In this document: piece after piece, positions 13,071-19,445 of the stretch | How positions within the stretch are numbered: the stretch's first letter is position 1 | How the letters are laid out: every line of letters starts with the position of its first letter | DNA from: a virus | Direction: 5' to 3' (one strand) | Virus record (IMG/VR): IMGVR_UViG_3300032249_000960 | Coordinates: 1-38,710 of that record | Length of the DNA stretch: 38,710 nucleotides | Position numbers and translations under genes: made by a program | The notes under the pieces: generated by a model | Told to the model about the DNA's origin: nothing | The model's input: only the letters and a program-made list of their open reading frames with translations | Database searches by the model: none

Positions 13071-13654
13071 TTATTGGACTCTATTCTCCTGCGGCGCAAT
13101 CTGGCAAAACCACGGTTGCGCAAGAAATTCAAAAGCGTGGTTACAAAGTAAATTCATTCGCTCAACCACTCAAGGACATGCTCGGTGCCATGCTCAAAAG
13201 CATGGGCTATTCAGAAGATGCTATCCACCATTACGTTTACGTCGATAAAGAAGCCTTGATTCCAGAGTTCAAGGTCTCTGCTCGGCACATGCTCCGCACC
13301 CTCGGCACCGAATGGGGTCGCACCTGCGTGTCCCCCTCGATGTGGATCGATCACTGGCTTGCCCGGGTGAGTCGATGCAACTTCACAGTTGTTGATGATG
13401 TCCGCTTTGTAAACGAAGCCGAACTGATCCGCAACCTTGGCGGCCAAATCTGGCGCATTGTCAGGCCTGATGTGACGCGGAACACAACGCACACATCAGA
13501 AGGCGGTCTTGATGAATGGCCTTATTTCACACATGAGATAATCAATGGAGGAACTCTTGAGGAATTACTAAGTGCCATCCCTGAGATACCACTCGGGCCG
13601 AATGGTGTTGCTCCCGGCCGGGGATCAGTGGATTGTCCGCTTGAAGGTGGGTAA
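13067..13654 (+). CDS. deoxynucleoside monophosphate kinase
   Basis: 195 residues from ATG 13067, ATGA-coupled. The P-loop SPAAQSGKTT is at 7-16, followed by VAQEIQKRGYKVNSFAQPLK, RHMLRTLGTEWGR and VVDDVRFVNEAELIR, the order seen in phage dNMP kinases (T4 gene 1 type and relatives). It would phosphorylate dTMP, and possibly dGMP or hydroxymethyl-dCMP in relatives, to the diphosphate. With ThyX (14367) and dCTP deaminase (15091) it completes a dTTP supply route. The last 25 or so residues overlap the next gene by 83 bases in another frame and look like an extension beyond the usual end of the family. Confidence 0.82.
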   Translation: MIIGLYSPAAQSGKTTVAQEIQKRGYKVNSFAQPLKDMLGAMLKSMGYSEDAIHHYVYVDKEALIPEFKVSARHMLRTLGTEWGRTCVSPSMWIDHWLARVSRCNFTVVDDVRFVNEAELIRNLGGQIWRIVRPDVTRNTTHTSEGGLDEWPYFTHEIINGGTLEELLSAIPEIPLGPNGVAPGRGSVDCPLEGG

Positions 13655-13877
13655 GCAGGTCGTGGAGCTCCCTTTGTCAGCACGAGAACTGCCAATCGCA
13701 ATTGCCGAGGCCGAGCAGCTTTATGCGGATGCGAAGACCATCACCAACGGGCGCCCGACCTGCCAGCAATGCACTCACTGGCAGTTTGTGGCTGGTGAGT
13801 GCTCACTGGGATTCCCGGAGGGTAGGCGCTCTGGTGGCAGATGCGCCCACGAGTGCTCAGCGTTCTGGCTGGCCTGA
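13572..13877 (+). CDS. small cysteine-rich protein, last gene of early operon
   Basis: 101 residues from GTG 13572, preceded at nine bases by GAGG (13559-13562); an internal ATG at 13602 is possible. Residues 10-60 are a strand/helix domain (MVLLPAGDQWIVRLKVGKQV, ARELPIAIAEAEQLYADA). The C-terminus is a zinc-type module: CQQCTHW, then ECSLGFPEGRR, then CAHECSAFW, four to five cysteines with a histidine. Its stop lies in the arm of a perfect hairpin, and its last 103 bases are antisense to the C-terminus of the leftward HNH gene. Confidence 0.65.
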   Translation: MPSLRYHSGRMVLLPAGDQWIVRLKVGKQVVELPLSARELPIAIAEAEQLYADAKTITNGRPTCQQCTHWQFVAGECSLGFPEGRRSGGRCAHECSAFWLA

Positions 13878-14179
13878 CGCCTCACCCAGGCCAGCACCCG
13901 CAGGGCCCTGGGGATGCTCCAGTATTTCTGCTGCGTCCACCATGCCCACACCGGCTGGTGACCCTTGTTGCCGTTGCAACGCTTGCAGGCGGGCACCAGG
14001 TTGTATTTCACGGTCAATCCACCGTTGAGCCTTGGCACGACATGATCGAGCGTGTCGGCATAGTTGCCGCAATAGGCGCAATTGTGCCCCCAGGCTTCAA
14101 AGATTGAATGCCGAAAACGCTGCTTACTTGCACGCTTGGGGATCAGCTCTGCTTCCTGAATCGCGTGATCCATCGTCAT
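13775..14179 (-). CDS. HNH endonuclease
   Basis: 134 residues from ATG 14179 (ATG 14173 also possible). The HNH core is complete: HNCAYCGNYADTLDHVVPRL with C-x2-C and the DH pair, then NLVPACKRCNGNKG with the second C-x2-C, and a Trp-rich end VWAWWTQQKYW. The last 30 residues are antisense to the rightward gene ending at 13877. It shares its design with the HNH at 17546 (same core spacing and a W-rich tail with Q-x-x-W) and is likely a paralogue. As a free-standing nuclease at the end of the late operon it could be a homing nuclease or a packaging helper; the position, far from the likely terminase, favours homing. Confidence 0.83.
   Translation of the reverse strand: MTMDHAIQEAELIPKRASKQRFRHSIFEAWGHNCAYCGNYADTLDHVVPRLNGGLTVKYNLVPACKRCNGNKGHQPVWAWWTQQKYWSIPRALRVLAWVRRQASQNAEHSWAHLPPERLPSGNPSEHSPATNCQ
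13868..13895. terminator. perfect 9-bp inverted repeat at convergence of early and late operons
   Basis: GCTGGCCTG (13868-13876), ten bases, CAGGCCAGC (13887-13895). It starts at the stop codon of the last rightward gene and lies inside the leftward HNH gene. No T-run follows on either strand, so it is not a canonical intrinsic terminator, but a 9-bp stem where two long operons collide could slow or stop polymerase in both directions. Confidence 0.45.
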
Positions 14180-14342
14180 CGTCCAGAGGCAGCAGCGTGT
14201 TCTCTATCTCGATGTCAATTATTTTTTCATTCGATCGAAGATATTCCTCGATCCGAGCACAAAGATTTCCAGCCAATTCTTCTTCGTCGACATCGGACTC
14301 GATGATTAAGCGAGCCTTTACATCGACCAGATGGACTGACAT
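14124..14342 (-). CDS. small acidic protein, function unknown
   Basis: 72 residues from ATG 14342, with GGAGG about ten bases upstream. MSVHLVDVKARLIIESDVDE, EELAGNLCARIEEYLRSNEK, IIDIEIENTLLPLDDDD. A strand-helix-strand layout with acidic tail. Overlaps the HNH gene by 56 bases. The ribosome binding site can pair in a small GTTCC/GGAAC hairpin between ThyX and this gene. Not recognised. Confidence 0.55.
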   Translation of the reverse strand: MSVHLVDVKARLIIESDVDEEELAGNLCARIEEYLRSNEKIIDIEIENTLLPLDDDDGSRDSGSRADPQACK

Positions 14343-14366
14343 GGTTCCGTGCCCTCCGGGGGAACT

Positions 14367-15098
14367 CTAGGGGGCGAGGCGTGCCTTTCCCAGGCGATGC
14401 TTCGTGTAATAGGCAGCAATTTCTGGCGCCCATTCTTGAATGCAGGGCCAAAGCAATTGCGAGAACCGCACTATTTCGTGTTGAGCATCGGCCTTACCTC
14501 TGAGGTCCATGAAATGCAGCGCTGACCGCAGGTTGAAGCTGACAACAAAATCCTGCCTGATTGCATAGGGGATCATGTCCCTGGCATGTTCCTCCGACAT
14601 TCCTCGTTCCATTGCATTGCGAAATGCAACTGCTGACTCAAGCAGGATGAAGCTATCGATCTTGCGTTGGTCTTCGGTGTACTGATAAGACTTGCCTTTG
14701 CGATCGTGGTATTCGCCAGTGGGTCGAAGATAGAATACGTCTTCGATTTGTCGTCTGCCTTCGGCTAGGTCGATGATCCTGTTGCCGGTGTAGCGACCGG
14801 ACTGGACATCAAAACTGACGCCGACCCGGTGGGTACGGGCCTGCTGCATCACCGAGTGCGGGAATCCGGCGACAGCCAGGCTGATCTGCGGATGCTCTAG
14901 GCAGCCATAGTGCCCTCGCTCGCCAGCCAGCAGCCGTTTGACTGCGATCTCGCCAGACACTCGCTCGCATGGTGGATCGACGCAATCGATCACCGAATCC
15001 TCGCTGTAGTCCTGGTGCAATGCCAGCCAGACAAGCTGTTGCGGGCTTTCAGTGGCACGGAGCGTTTTAACGCGGAATCGTGAATCCATTTCAGCCAC
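14367..15098 (-). CDS. thyX: flavin-dependent thymidylate synthase ThyX
   Basis: 243 residues, a usual length. The ThyX signature is at 88-103, RTHRVGVSFDVQSGRY, a variant of RHRxxSxNExSxRY with one extra residue; this form with THRVGVSFDVQS is, to my knowledge, characteristic of cyanobacteria and their phages. FNLRSALHFMDLR (188-200) followed by DAQHEI supplies the conserved C-terminal dUMP and FAD contacts. The enzyme makes dTMP from dUMP using methylene-tetrahydrofolate, FAD and NADPH, without producing dihydrofolate. It overlaps the dCTP deaminase by eight bases, so both are co-translated. Start is ATG 15098. Confidence 0.93.
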   Translation of the reverse strand: MAEMDSRFRVKTLRATESPQQLVWLALHQDYSEDSVIDCVDPPCERVSGEIAVKRLLAGERGHYGCLEHPQISLAVAGFPHSVMQQARTHRVGVSFDVQSGRYTGNRIIDLAEGRRQIEDVFYLRPTGEYHDRKGKSYQYTEDQRKIDSFILLESAVAFRNAMERGMSEEHARDMIPYAIRQDFVVSFNLRSALHFMDLRGKADAQHEIVRFSQLLWPCIQEWAPEIAAYYTKHRLGKARLAP

Positions 15099-15606
15099 GG
15101 CTCGGTTGAACGCTCTTATCCATGTTGTAGCGGCCAGTCTGCGAATAATCGCGCAGCGGTGCCGACAGCATTAGCTCGAACTTCATCTGTCCGATTTTCA
15201 TGCCATGCCATAGCTTCACCGGATGCAACTGGCGCAGGCAATGCAGTTCCATTGTCAGGCGGCTGCCATGCCACCCGGGATCGCAATAGCCGCAAAGCGC
15301 ATGGCTGATGCCCTCGCGGCCACGGCTTGATTTCAGGACGAACTGAGCGCAGATGTCATCCGGCAGATTGAACGTCTCGATCGTCTCGGCCAAGATGAAC
15401 TGTCCCGGCTGCAGATAGAACGGGTCATCTTTGGTGGTGTGCGCAATCGACACCGCTCTGAGCTCGTCGTCGACCGCGTCCTCGACCATGATCGTGGGCC
15501 CAAGGCGCACATCCAGGCTGGCCGGATTGATCAGATCCGAATTGTAATCTTCAACCATTCCATAGATTTGACAATAACGAGCAATTTCGTGATCAGGTAA
15601 GATCAT
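15091..15606 (-). CDS. dcd: dCTP deaminase
   Basis: 171 residues. It holds INPASLDVRLG (27-36), FVLKSSRGREGISH (89-102), the glycine-rich GYCDPGWHGSRLTMEL with catalytic E120, and YSQTGRYN near the end, all in the order of the dCTP deaminase/dUTPase family. It would deaminate dCTP to dUTP, or in bifunctional members to dUMP, feeding ThyX just downstream. No separate dUTPase is coded in the window, so a bifunctional enzyme is an attractive idea, not shown by sequence alone. It begins 21 bases after the previous gene ends. Confidence 0.9.
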   Translation of the reverse strand: MILPDHEIARYCQIYGMVEDYNSDLINPASLDVRLGPTIMVEDAVDDELRAVSIAHTTKDDPFYLQPGQFILAETIETFNLPDDICAQFVLKSSRGREGISHALCGYCDPGWHGSRLTMELHCLRQLHPVKLWHGMKIGQMKFELMLSAPLRDYSQTGRYNMDKSVQPSRG

Positions 15607-15627
15607 GAGTCTTTTGATTCCAGTGAA

Positions 15628-15933
15628 TTATGGCATATCGATACCAAGATCGTCCATGATTTGCGCTGTCATTTCGTAATGTTTCTGTTCGACAGCGCCC
15701 GCCTTGTGTCCAGTGGCGGCAAGGGCCAGCTCGACCTCCAGGTGCGCAATCCGCTTGAGGGATTCCATGAGCGTCCTCTCTAGGATGAACACCTGGCGAA
15801 TCAAGGTGGCGGTCAAGTCCAACAATTGCTGCGGATTTTTCAATCCGTGTTCCCGAGTCGACCGAACCATGAGCTCGCACTCGAGTTGAACACCAACCGG
15901 CAATTCAGGAATCATGGACGACGCCAGCAGCAT
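15628..15933 (-). CDS. helical protein upstream of dcd, function unknown
   Basis: 101 residues from ATG 15933, or 95 from ATG 15915 (MIPELPVGV). Contains PVGVQLECELMVRSTREHGL then a long helix, LLDLTATLIRQVFILERTLM and ESLKRIAHLEVELALAATGH, likely coiled coil. Ends DDLGIDMP. It overlaps a possible rightward small gene by 20 bases at its start. Not recognised. Confidence 0.55.
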   Translation of the reverse strand: MLLASSMIPELPVGVQLECELMVRSTREHGLKNPQQLLDLTATLIRQVFILERTLMESLKRIAHLEVELALAATGHKAGAVEQKHYEMTAQIMDDLGIDMP

Positions 15934-16099
15934 GCCTCAATCTACTCGACCATATATCGAGGAACGTATCGAGCACGACGGTTCTGTTTCATATTGCGTT
16001 CACGGTCGCGGGATGATGTTCTGCCACCGGGAACGATGGCAGGCAGACGTGAAGTTGCATTACATGCAATGGTCCGTCAGTAATCCCAGCGCACCCTAG
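15914..16099 (+). CDS. possible small rightward protein
   Basis: 61 codons; starts at 15914 (AGGA three bases upstream) or 15932. The central part, YIEERIEHDGSVSYCVHGRG then HRERWQADVKLHYMQW, reads like a small beta-rich domain and not like shadow sequence. It faces against the surrounding leftward operon and overlaps the endolysin end by 23 bases, which lowers confidence. Not recognised. Confidence 0.35.
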   Translation: MDDASSMPQSTRPYIEERIEHDGSVSYCVHGRGMMFCHRERWQADVKLHYMQWSVSNPSAP

Positions 16100-17138
16100 G
16101 CCGACTCTTTCGTATTCCGAGGTGGATAAAACCCTTGGGAGCGCCATAGCCAAGACTGTACGGCCAATTCTTGTCGCACCATTCTTGGACTTTGTATACG
16201 TCTGCGCCATCAATGTAAAAATCAACAGCTCCAACGCTAGGTGCGTCATAGAGGTGCTCTGAGCTGCTGGCGCCACCAACGGCCCGGTTCACGGCCGGCG
16301 GCCTGTATCCCGAGGTGATGATGATCGGCTTGCCACCGAACGCCGTCCGCACCCGCTCGAGGAACGCCGCCAGCTCAGCAGCCGTGTCCACCTGATGCTG
16401 GTGGTCGAATCGCCGGGCCTCCTGATCAAGCGCAAACTCGCCCAGGGTGATGTGCGGCGTGATCCGTGCCGTGAACGGGCTGTTGAGGGACAGCTTCGCC
16501 GGCTGCTGTTGCATCTCCGGCAGGCCCCAAAGCCGGCCCTCAGCCTGTCGCCGCCGCAGGAGGCCAGCTTCGACGCTGGTGCCCGGGTTGCGATAGAGCA
16601 GCATCGCCTCAGGGACGGCCGCCCAGTCTTTCTCCTTCAACCGCTTGCTGATGGTCTCGAACCCGGTCGAGCCATAGAACCCGCTGCCGAGGTTGTAGGC
16701 GAAGCTGATCAGCGCCGATTGCTTGTCACCAGACATCGCGTTCCAGAACGGAACGGTGGCCCGAAGTTTCTCGACAATGCGCTCGATTTCAACATCGAGG
16801 AGCTTGCTGGCTTCGATGACCGTGATCTTGTCGCCGCGCTGCACCTTGCGGCCGTCGCTGTACCTAGTGGTGCCGTAGCCGATGGTCCAGGGATCGCCGC
16901 CGCTAAGGGGATCTGGGTAGGCCGACAGATGGCAGCCCTCAAATTCTTTGATAAGTTTTGCTGCGGAATCGTAATTATGCAGCTTTCCGCCTTGTTGCCA
17001 AGTCTTGTACCAAGGCTGATCCTTATTAAAGACTTCTGGCGCAACCTTTAACAGCTCTGTTTCTAATTCAGAGATAGCCGCCATCTGGTGTGGCGTGCCG
17101 TGCTTGTAATAGCGGAACAGATCGCTCAGTTTGACCAT
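16077..17138 (-). CDS. bifunctional endolysin: T4-type lysozyme plus M15 peptidase
   Basis: 353 residues. The lysozyme (GH24) domain spans about 55-205: LIKEFEGCHLSAYPDP with catalytic E67 and D76, DPWTIGYGTT with T85, and later FAYNLGSG. A second domain, about 215-353, is a zinc carboxypeptidase of the M15 type: TSGYRPPAVNRAVGGASSSE leading to H295, GAVDFYIDG with D306, and GFIHLGI with H339. It should cut both the glycan and a peptide bond of peptidoglycan. The first 55 residues have no motif. The two-domain form, and the HLYDAP insertion between metal ligands, are familiar from cyanobacterial sequences. It overlaps the upstream frame by 13 bases and belongs to a lysis group with the small membrane proteins up to 18080. 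Confidence 0.88.
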   Translation of the reverse strand: MVKLSDLFRYYKHGTPHQMAAISELETELLKVAPEVFNKDQPWYKTWQQGGKLHNYDSAAKLIKEFEGCHLSAYPDPLSGGDPWTIGYGTTRYSDGRKVQRGDKITVIEASKLLDVEIERIVEKLRATVPFWNAMSGDKQSALISFAYNLGSGFYGSTGFETISKRLKEKDWAAVPEAMLLYRNPGTSVEAGLLRRRQAEGRLWGLPEMQQQPAKLSLNSPFTARITPHITLGEFALDQEARRFDHQHQVDTAAELAAFLERVRTAFGGKPIIITSGYRPPAVNRAVGGASSSEHLYDAPSVGAVDFYIDGADVYKVQEWCDKNWPYSLGYGAPKGFIHLGIRKSRPRVRWDY

Positions 17139-17329
17139 GGTGATTTGATGCTCATGGGGCCACCCAGCAACCGGCTCTCGCCAGTCTGCAGCTCATCATT
17201 CACCGGTTCATGAGTGATGACTGGCTGTGGCTCCGCCGGCTGGGCGGCGTGCCAATCTGCCTCAGCTTGATCGATCTTGGCCGGCAGGGTCAGCTCGAAC
17301 CACCACCGGCGCCAACCGACCTCTAGCGC
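17126..17329 (-). CDS. possible -1 frameshift extension of the holin-like protein
   Basis: From the slippery heptamer A AAA AAG at 17335-17329 the -1 frame stays open for 67 residues (ALEVGWRRWWFELTLPAKID, QAEADWHAAQPAEPQPVITH, ending SIKSPWSN). It has no ATG and no well-placed alternative start of its own near its beginning; the only upstream start is a TTG at 17431 inside the holin-like gene in another frame. A slip would fuse 45 holin-like residues to this hydrophilic, Pro-rich tail, 112 residues in all. Alternatively the tail is not translated. Confidence 0.4.
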   Translation of the reverse strand, partial: ALEVGWRRWWFELTLPAKIDQAEADWHAAQPAEPQPVITHEPVNDELQTGESRLLGGPMSIKSPWSN

Positions 17330-17463
17330 TTTTTTGCCTTTAGCAGATTCAGGATTTGAAACACCAATTGAATGATGCTGTTGCTTTTGAGGGGCGACAA
17401 GGCAATCAGCTCGCTGGCAGCAGCGACACAAACCCAGAAAGCTGGATGGCTCAGAAAATCCAC
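17323..17463 (-). CDS. holin-like small membrane protein
   Basis: 46 residues from GTG 17463; the frame is closed upstream by a TAG. The sequence MDFLSHPAFWVCVAAASELI, then ALSPLKSNSIIQLVFQILNL and LKAKKR, has two hydrophobic segments and a basic end, and resembles short membrane proteins next to cyanophage lysins (pattern FLSHPAFW-V-x-AAASE-I-ALSPLK, from memory). Position immediately upstream of the endolysin supports a holin or antiholin role. Its last sense codons before the stop are a canonical -1 slippery sequence. Confidence 0.55.
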   Translation of the reverse strand: MDFLSHPAFWVCVAAASELIALSPLKSNSIIQLVFQILNLLKAKKR

Positions 17464-17545
17464 GATTGCTACCGTGTTGTGGTACTTCTATCGTAGCCGG
17501 TTGATCTGGTTGCGCTGGCTACATTGAATCCACTGCGGCCCAGCG

Positions 17546-17857
17546 ATGGTTCAACCGGGCGATGAAATAAATTTTTTTGATACAAGGGCTAAAAAGGCTC
17601 GGTACAAGCAACATGTCTTAAATTTTTGGAACAATCAGTGCGCTTATTGCAAAGAGCCCCTTGGTCGCTCTGGAACGCTTGATCACATTGTGCCTCGGTC
17701 CAAGGGAGGCGAAACAGTTCGATCCAATCTGGTGGCATGCTGCTACTCGTGCAACACCAGAAAAGGATCGCTGTCAGAATGGAGGGAATGGTTTAGGGCC
17801 CAAGATTTTTGGACCCAAGATGCAGAAGACGCTTTAGACTTGTGGCTCAACGGCTAA
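17546..17857 (+). CDS. HNH endonuclease inserted in the lysis region
   Basis: 103 residues from ATG 17546. Core NQCAYCKEPLGRSGTLDHIV, then PRSKGGETVRSNLVACCYSC, NTRKG, with both C-x2-C pairs, the DH, and the N. It ends in a W-rich segment EWREWFRAQDFW. It points rightward within an otherwise leftward operon and is AT-richer than its neighbours, as expected for a mobile homing-type gene. Its stop overlaps the end of the next leftward gene by 11 bases. The HNH at 13775 is a likely paralogue. Confidence 0.85.
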   Translation: MVQPGDEINFFDTRAKKARYKQHVLNFWNNQCAYCKEPLGRSGTLDHIVPRSKGGETVRSNLVACCYSCNTRKGSLSEWREWFRAQDFWTQDAEDALDLWLNG

Positions 17858-18080
17858 GCTCAAGCTTTAGAATACGTTGACCCTGATCGTCCACCCTGTT
17901 TTCAAGCGCCGTAATCTGTTTTTCGAATCGAGCTTGGCTTTGCAGTAGGTCGTCCAGTCGTGACGGTACTGTGTAAACCAGATAGCCGATGCCACCCATG
18001 GTGGCACCAGCTCCAATCACAATCAATCCAGCCAGCGCTTCCTGCCGAACGGAGCGCCAAAATCCAGGTTGCGCGTCCAT
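17847..18080 (-). CDS. membrane-anchored coiled-coil protein (spanin- or holin-like)
   Basis: 77 residues from ATG 18080; an in-frame ATG at 18092 is also possible. After MDAQPGFWRSVRQEA comes a hydrophobic, Gly-rich span LAGLIVIGAGATMGGIGYLV, then a coiled-coil tail LDDLLQSQARFEKQITALEN, RVDDQGQRILKLEL. A single span followed by a coil fits an inner-membrane spanin or a class III-like holin. It belongs to the lysis set, separated from the holin-like gene by the inserted HNH gene. Confidence 0.6.
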   Translation of the reverse strand: MDAQPGFWRSVRQEALAGLIVIGAGATMGGIGYLVYTVPSRLDDLLQSQARFEKQITALENRVDDQGQRILKLELSR

Positions 18081-18106
18081 GGCAGGCAGCAATGGCAGCA
18101 GTCAGT

Positions 18107-18244
18107 CTACCGACCCTGCCCTCTGAGCTTCTTGCGGCCACGACGCCGTGGGCGAGATCGCGCTCCCTGCCCAATCGAAGTGGTCTTCGGCGGACCGACG
18201 TGATGCTCGACGCGGGCGGTTCCGGTCTTGGCTTTTACTGCCAT
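18107..18244 (-). CDS. small basic conserved phage protein
   Basis: 45 residues. MAVKAKTGTARVEHHVGPPK, TTSIGQGARSRPRRRGRKKL, RGQGR. This short, very basic protein with KAKTGTARVEHHVG and SIGQG...RPxxRGRK...RGQGR is a recurring phage ORF, also known from cyanophages and T4-like phages as I remember it. It probably binds nucleic acid or peptidoglycan by charge; true function unknown. Its ATG at 18244 overlaps the end of the upstream gene. Confidence 0.65.
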   Translation of the reverse strand: MAVKAKTGTARVEHHVGPPKTTSIGQGARSRPRRRGRKKLRGQGR

Positions 18245-18543
18245 GGCATCCCGGCCTGGCGACTCGGATGACGCTGTTCATCGAGCTGTGCCTGCAGTGC
18301 CGTTTCGATCTCGGCCACCTTCTCGGGCCCGAACTTCTCCTTCACCCACTGAACGCAAAGCTCTTCGGTGAGCTGCGCGAACGGGATCATGCTGCCTTCG
18401 GGCCGCTCCAGCCCAAGACTGCCATAAGCGCCAGCGCTGTAGGCCTCGTCCTCGGCTGAAACCGTGTAGTGGCAAGTGAAAACGAAACCATCAGCAGTCT
18501 CTCGCTCGAGCTGACTGATCTTCCAAGTAAATGTGGTGGCCAT
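18235..18543 (-). CDS. conserved phage protein near tail-fibre genes
   Basis: 102 residues. MATTFTWKISQLERETADGF, then VFTCHYTVSAEDEAYSAGAY, and VQWVKEKFGPEKVAEIETAL ending in AGMPWQ. This is a conserved small phage family in which TWKI-x-QLER, YTVSAED and a final helix are recognisable (DUF7936-type, from memory), usually coded beside tail-fibre or lysis genes in cyanophages and others. It may assist host recognition, but the role is not established. It starts 27 bases after the integrase ends. Confidence 0.7.
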   Translation of the reverse strand: MATTFTWKISQLERETADGFVFTCHYTVSAEDEAYSAGAYGSLGLERPEGSMIPFAQLTEELCVQWVKEKFGPEKVAEIETALQAQLDEQRHPSRQAGMPWQ

Positions 18544-18570
18544 GCAATGCCTTTATTCGGCGCCAATCTA

Positions 18571-19425
18571 TCAGATTTCCGGCATCTCGTACTCTTGCGT
18601 AATGTTGCAATAATGCTTAAAAATAACCTCACTAGTATTGCCAGCCCAGGCGGCCACCTGCGGCACAGGGATGCCGGCCTCGATCCAATGGCTTATGGCT
18701 GTATGCCGGCAATCGTATGGCCGGTAAAGGTGTGAGATCAGTCCAGCCTGGTGTAGCGGCTGCAGTTTCTTGCGGAAGTAACTCTGGAATGCCAGCCGGT
18801 CCCATGGGAACAGGTAATCCGACTCTCGCGGCAAGGTGTCAAGGATTGCCTGGCACTTGCCGTTCAAGGGCACCCATCGCTTTTTGTTTGTCTTGGTGCT
18901 GTCCTTCAGGCCATGGGTCAGCGTCCAGTTCTGATGCACCAGGATCTTGTTCTCTTTGATGTCTGCCCACCGCAGCGCCCTTACCTCACCTGTCCGCATG
19001 GCGGTCTGCAGCATGAACTCGGTGTACTGGGACCAGTTCACGGTCCGATAGGTCAGTTTTGCCTCAAGCGCTGCCAGCACCAGGCCGATCTCGTTGCGCG
19101 GGATAACGATTATCTCTTCGTCACGCTGCGGCGCCTTCGGCATCTTGAAGCTGGCCAGTGGGTTGCGGTCTAGGTAACCAACGTCTTCCTGCGCCGCCCA
19201 CTTGTACATGGTCTTTGTGTACATCGCCACACGCCGCGATGACAGGACAGGCTTCTGCCCCAGCACCCAGATCATCACCTGCCGTGCCTGTTCCAGATCC
19301 TGCACCGGGCAGCGACTGAGCCACTTGGTGACCTGCCGGTAATCAGACGTCAGACTGGTTGGGCACAGCGAGATGGAACGCTCCGTCAGGAAGGCGTCCC
19401 ATAGCTCGCTGACTGTCAGTGTCAC
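18571..19425 (-). CDS. int: tyrosine recombinase / phage integrase
   Basis: 284 residues from GTG 19425. The N-terminal half (1-95) is a SAM-like core-binding domain (VSELWDAFLTERSIS, MYTKTMYKWAAQ). The catalytic part has AMRTGEVRALRW with R144, TKTNKKRWVPL with lysine 178 or 181, YDCRHTAIS with R240, AGNTSEVIFKHY with nucleophile Y272. The first His of HxxR is Y237 and the later His is N263, substitutions that also occur in active integrases of cyanobacterial prophages. The product should integrate or excise the phage genome. There is little room beside the gene for an attachment site: 20 bases upstream and 27 downstream. Confidence 0.88.
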   Translation of the reverse strand: MTLTVSELWDAFLTERSISLCPTSLTSDYRQVTKWLSRCPVQDLEQARQVMIWVLGQKPVLSSRRVAMYTKTMYKWAAQEDVGYLDRNPLASFKMPKAPQRDEEIIVIPRNEIGLVLAALEAKLTYRTVNWSQYTEFMLQTAMRTGEVRALRWADIKENKILVHQNWTLTHGLKDSTKTNKKRWVPLNGKCQAILDTLPRESDYLFPWDRLAFQSYFRKKLQPLHQAGLISHLYRPYDCRHTAISHWIEAGIPVPQVAAWAGNTSEVIFKHYCNITQEYEMPEI

Positions 19426-19426
19426 T
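19410..19426. repeat. overlapping palindromes at the integrase start
   Basis: TGACTGTCA (19410-19418) and AGTGTCACT (19418-19426) are two perfect odd palindromes, sharing one base, across the GTG start codon of the integrase. They could be an operator or recombinase arm site, or chance within coding sequence. Confidence 0.3.
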
Positions 19427-19445
19427 GTGTCATTTGTGAAGGTGA

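Noticed and set aside
15593-15880. 95-residue leftward ORF overlapping dcd and its upstream gene
   Set aside because: Shadow frame of the helical protein at 15628-15933, with no ribosome site.
19426-19445. attP next to the integrase
   Set aside because: The flanking gaps are only 20 and 27 bases and hold no tRNA-like or repeated core, so no site is called.
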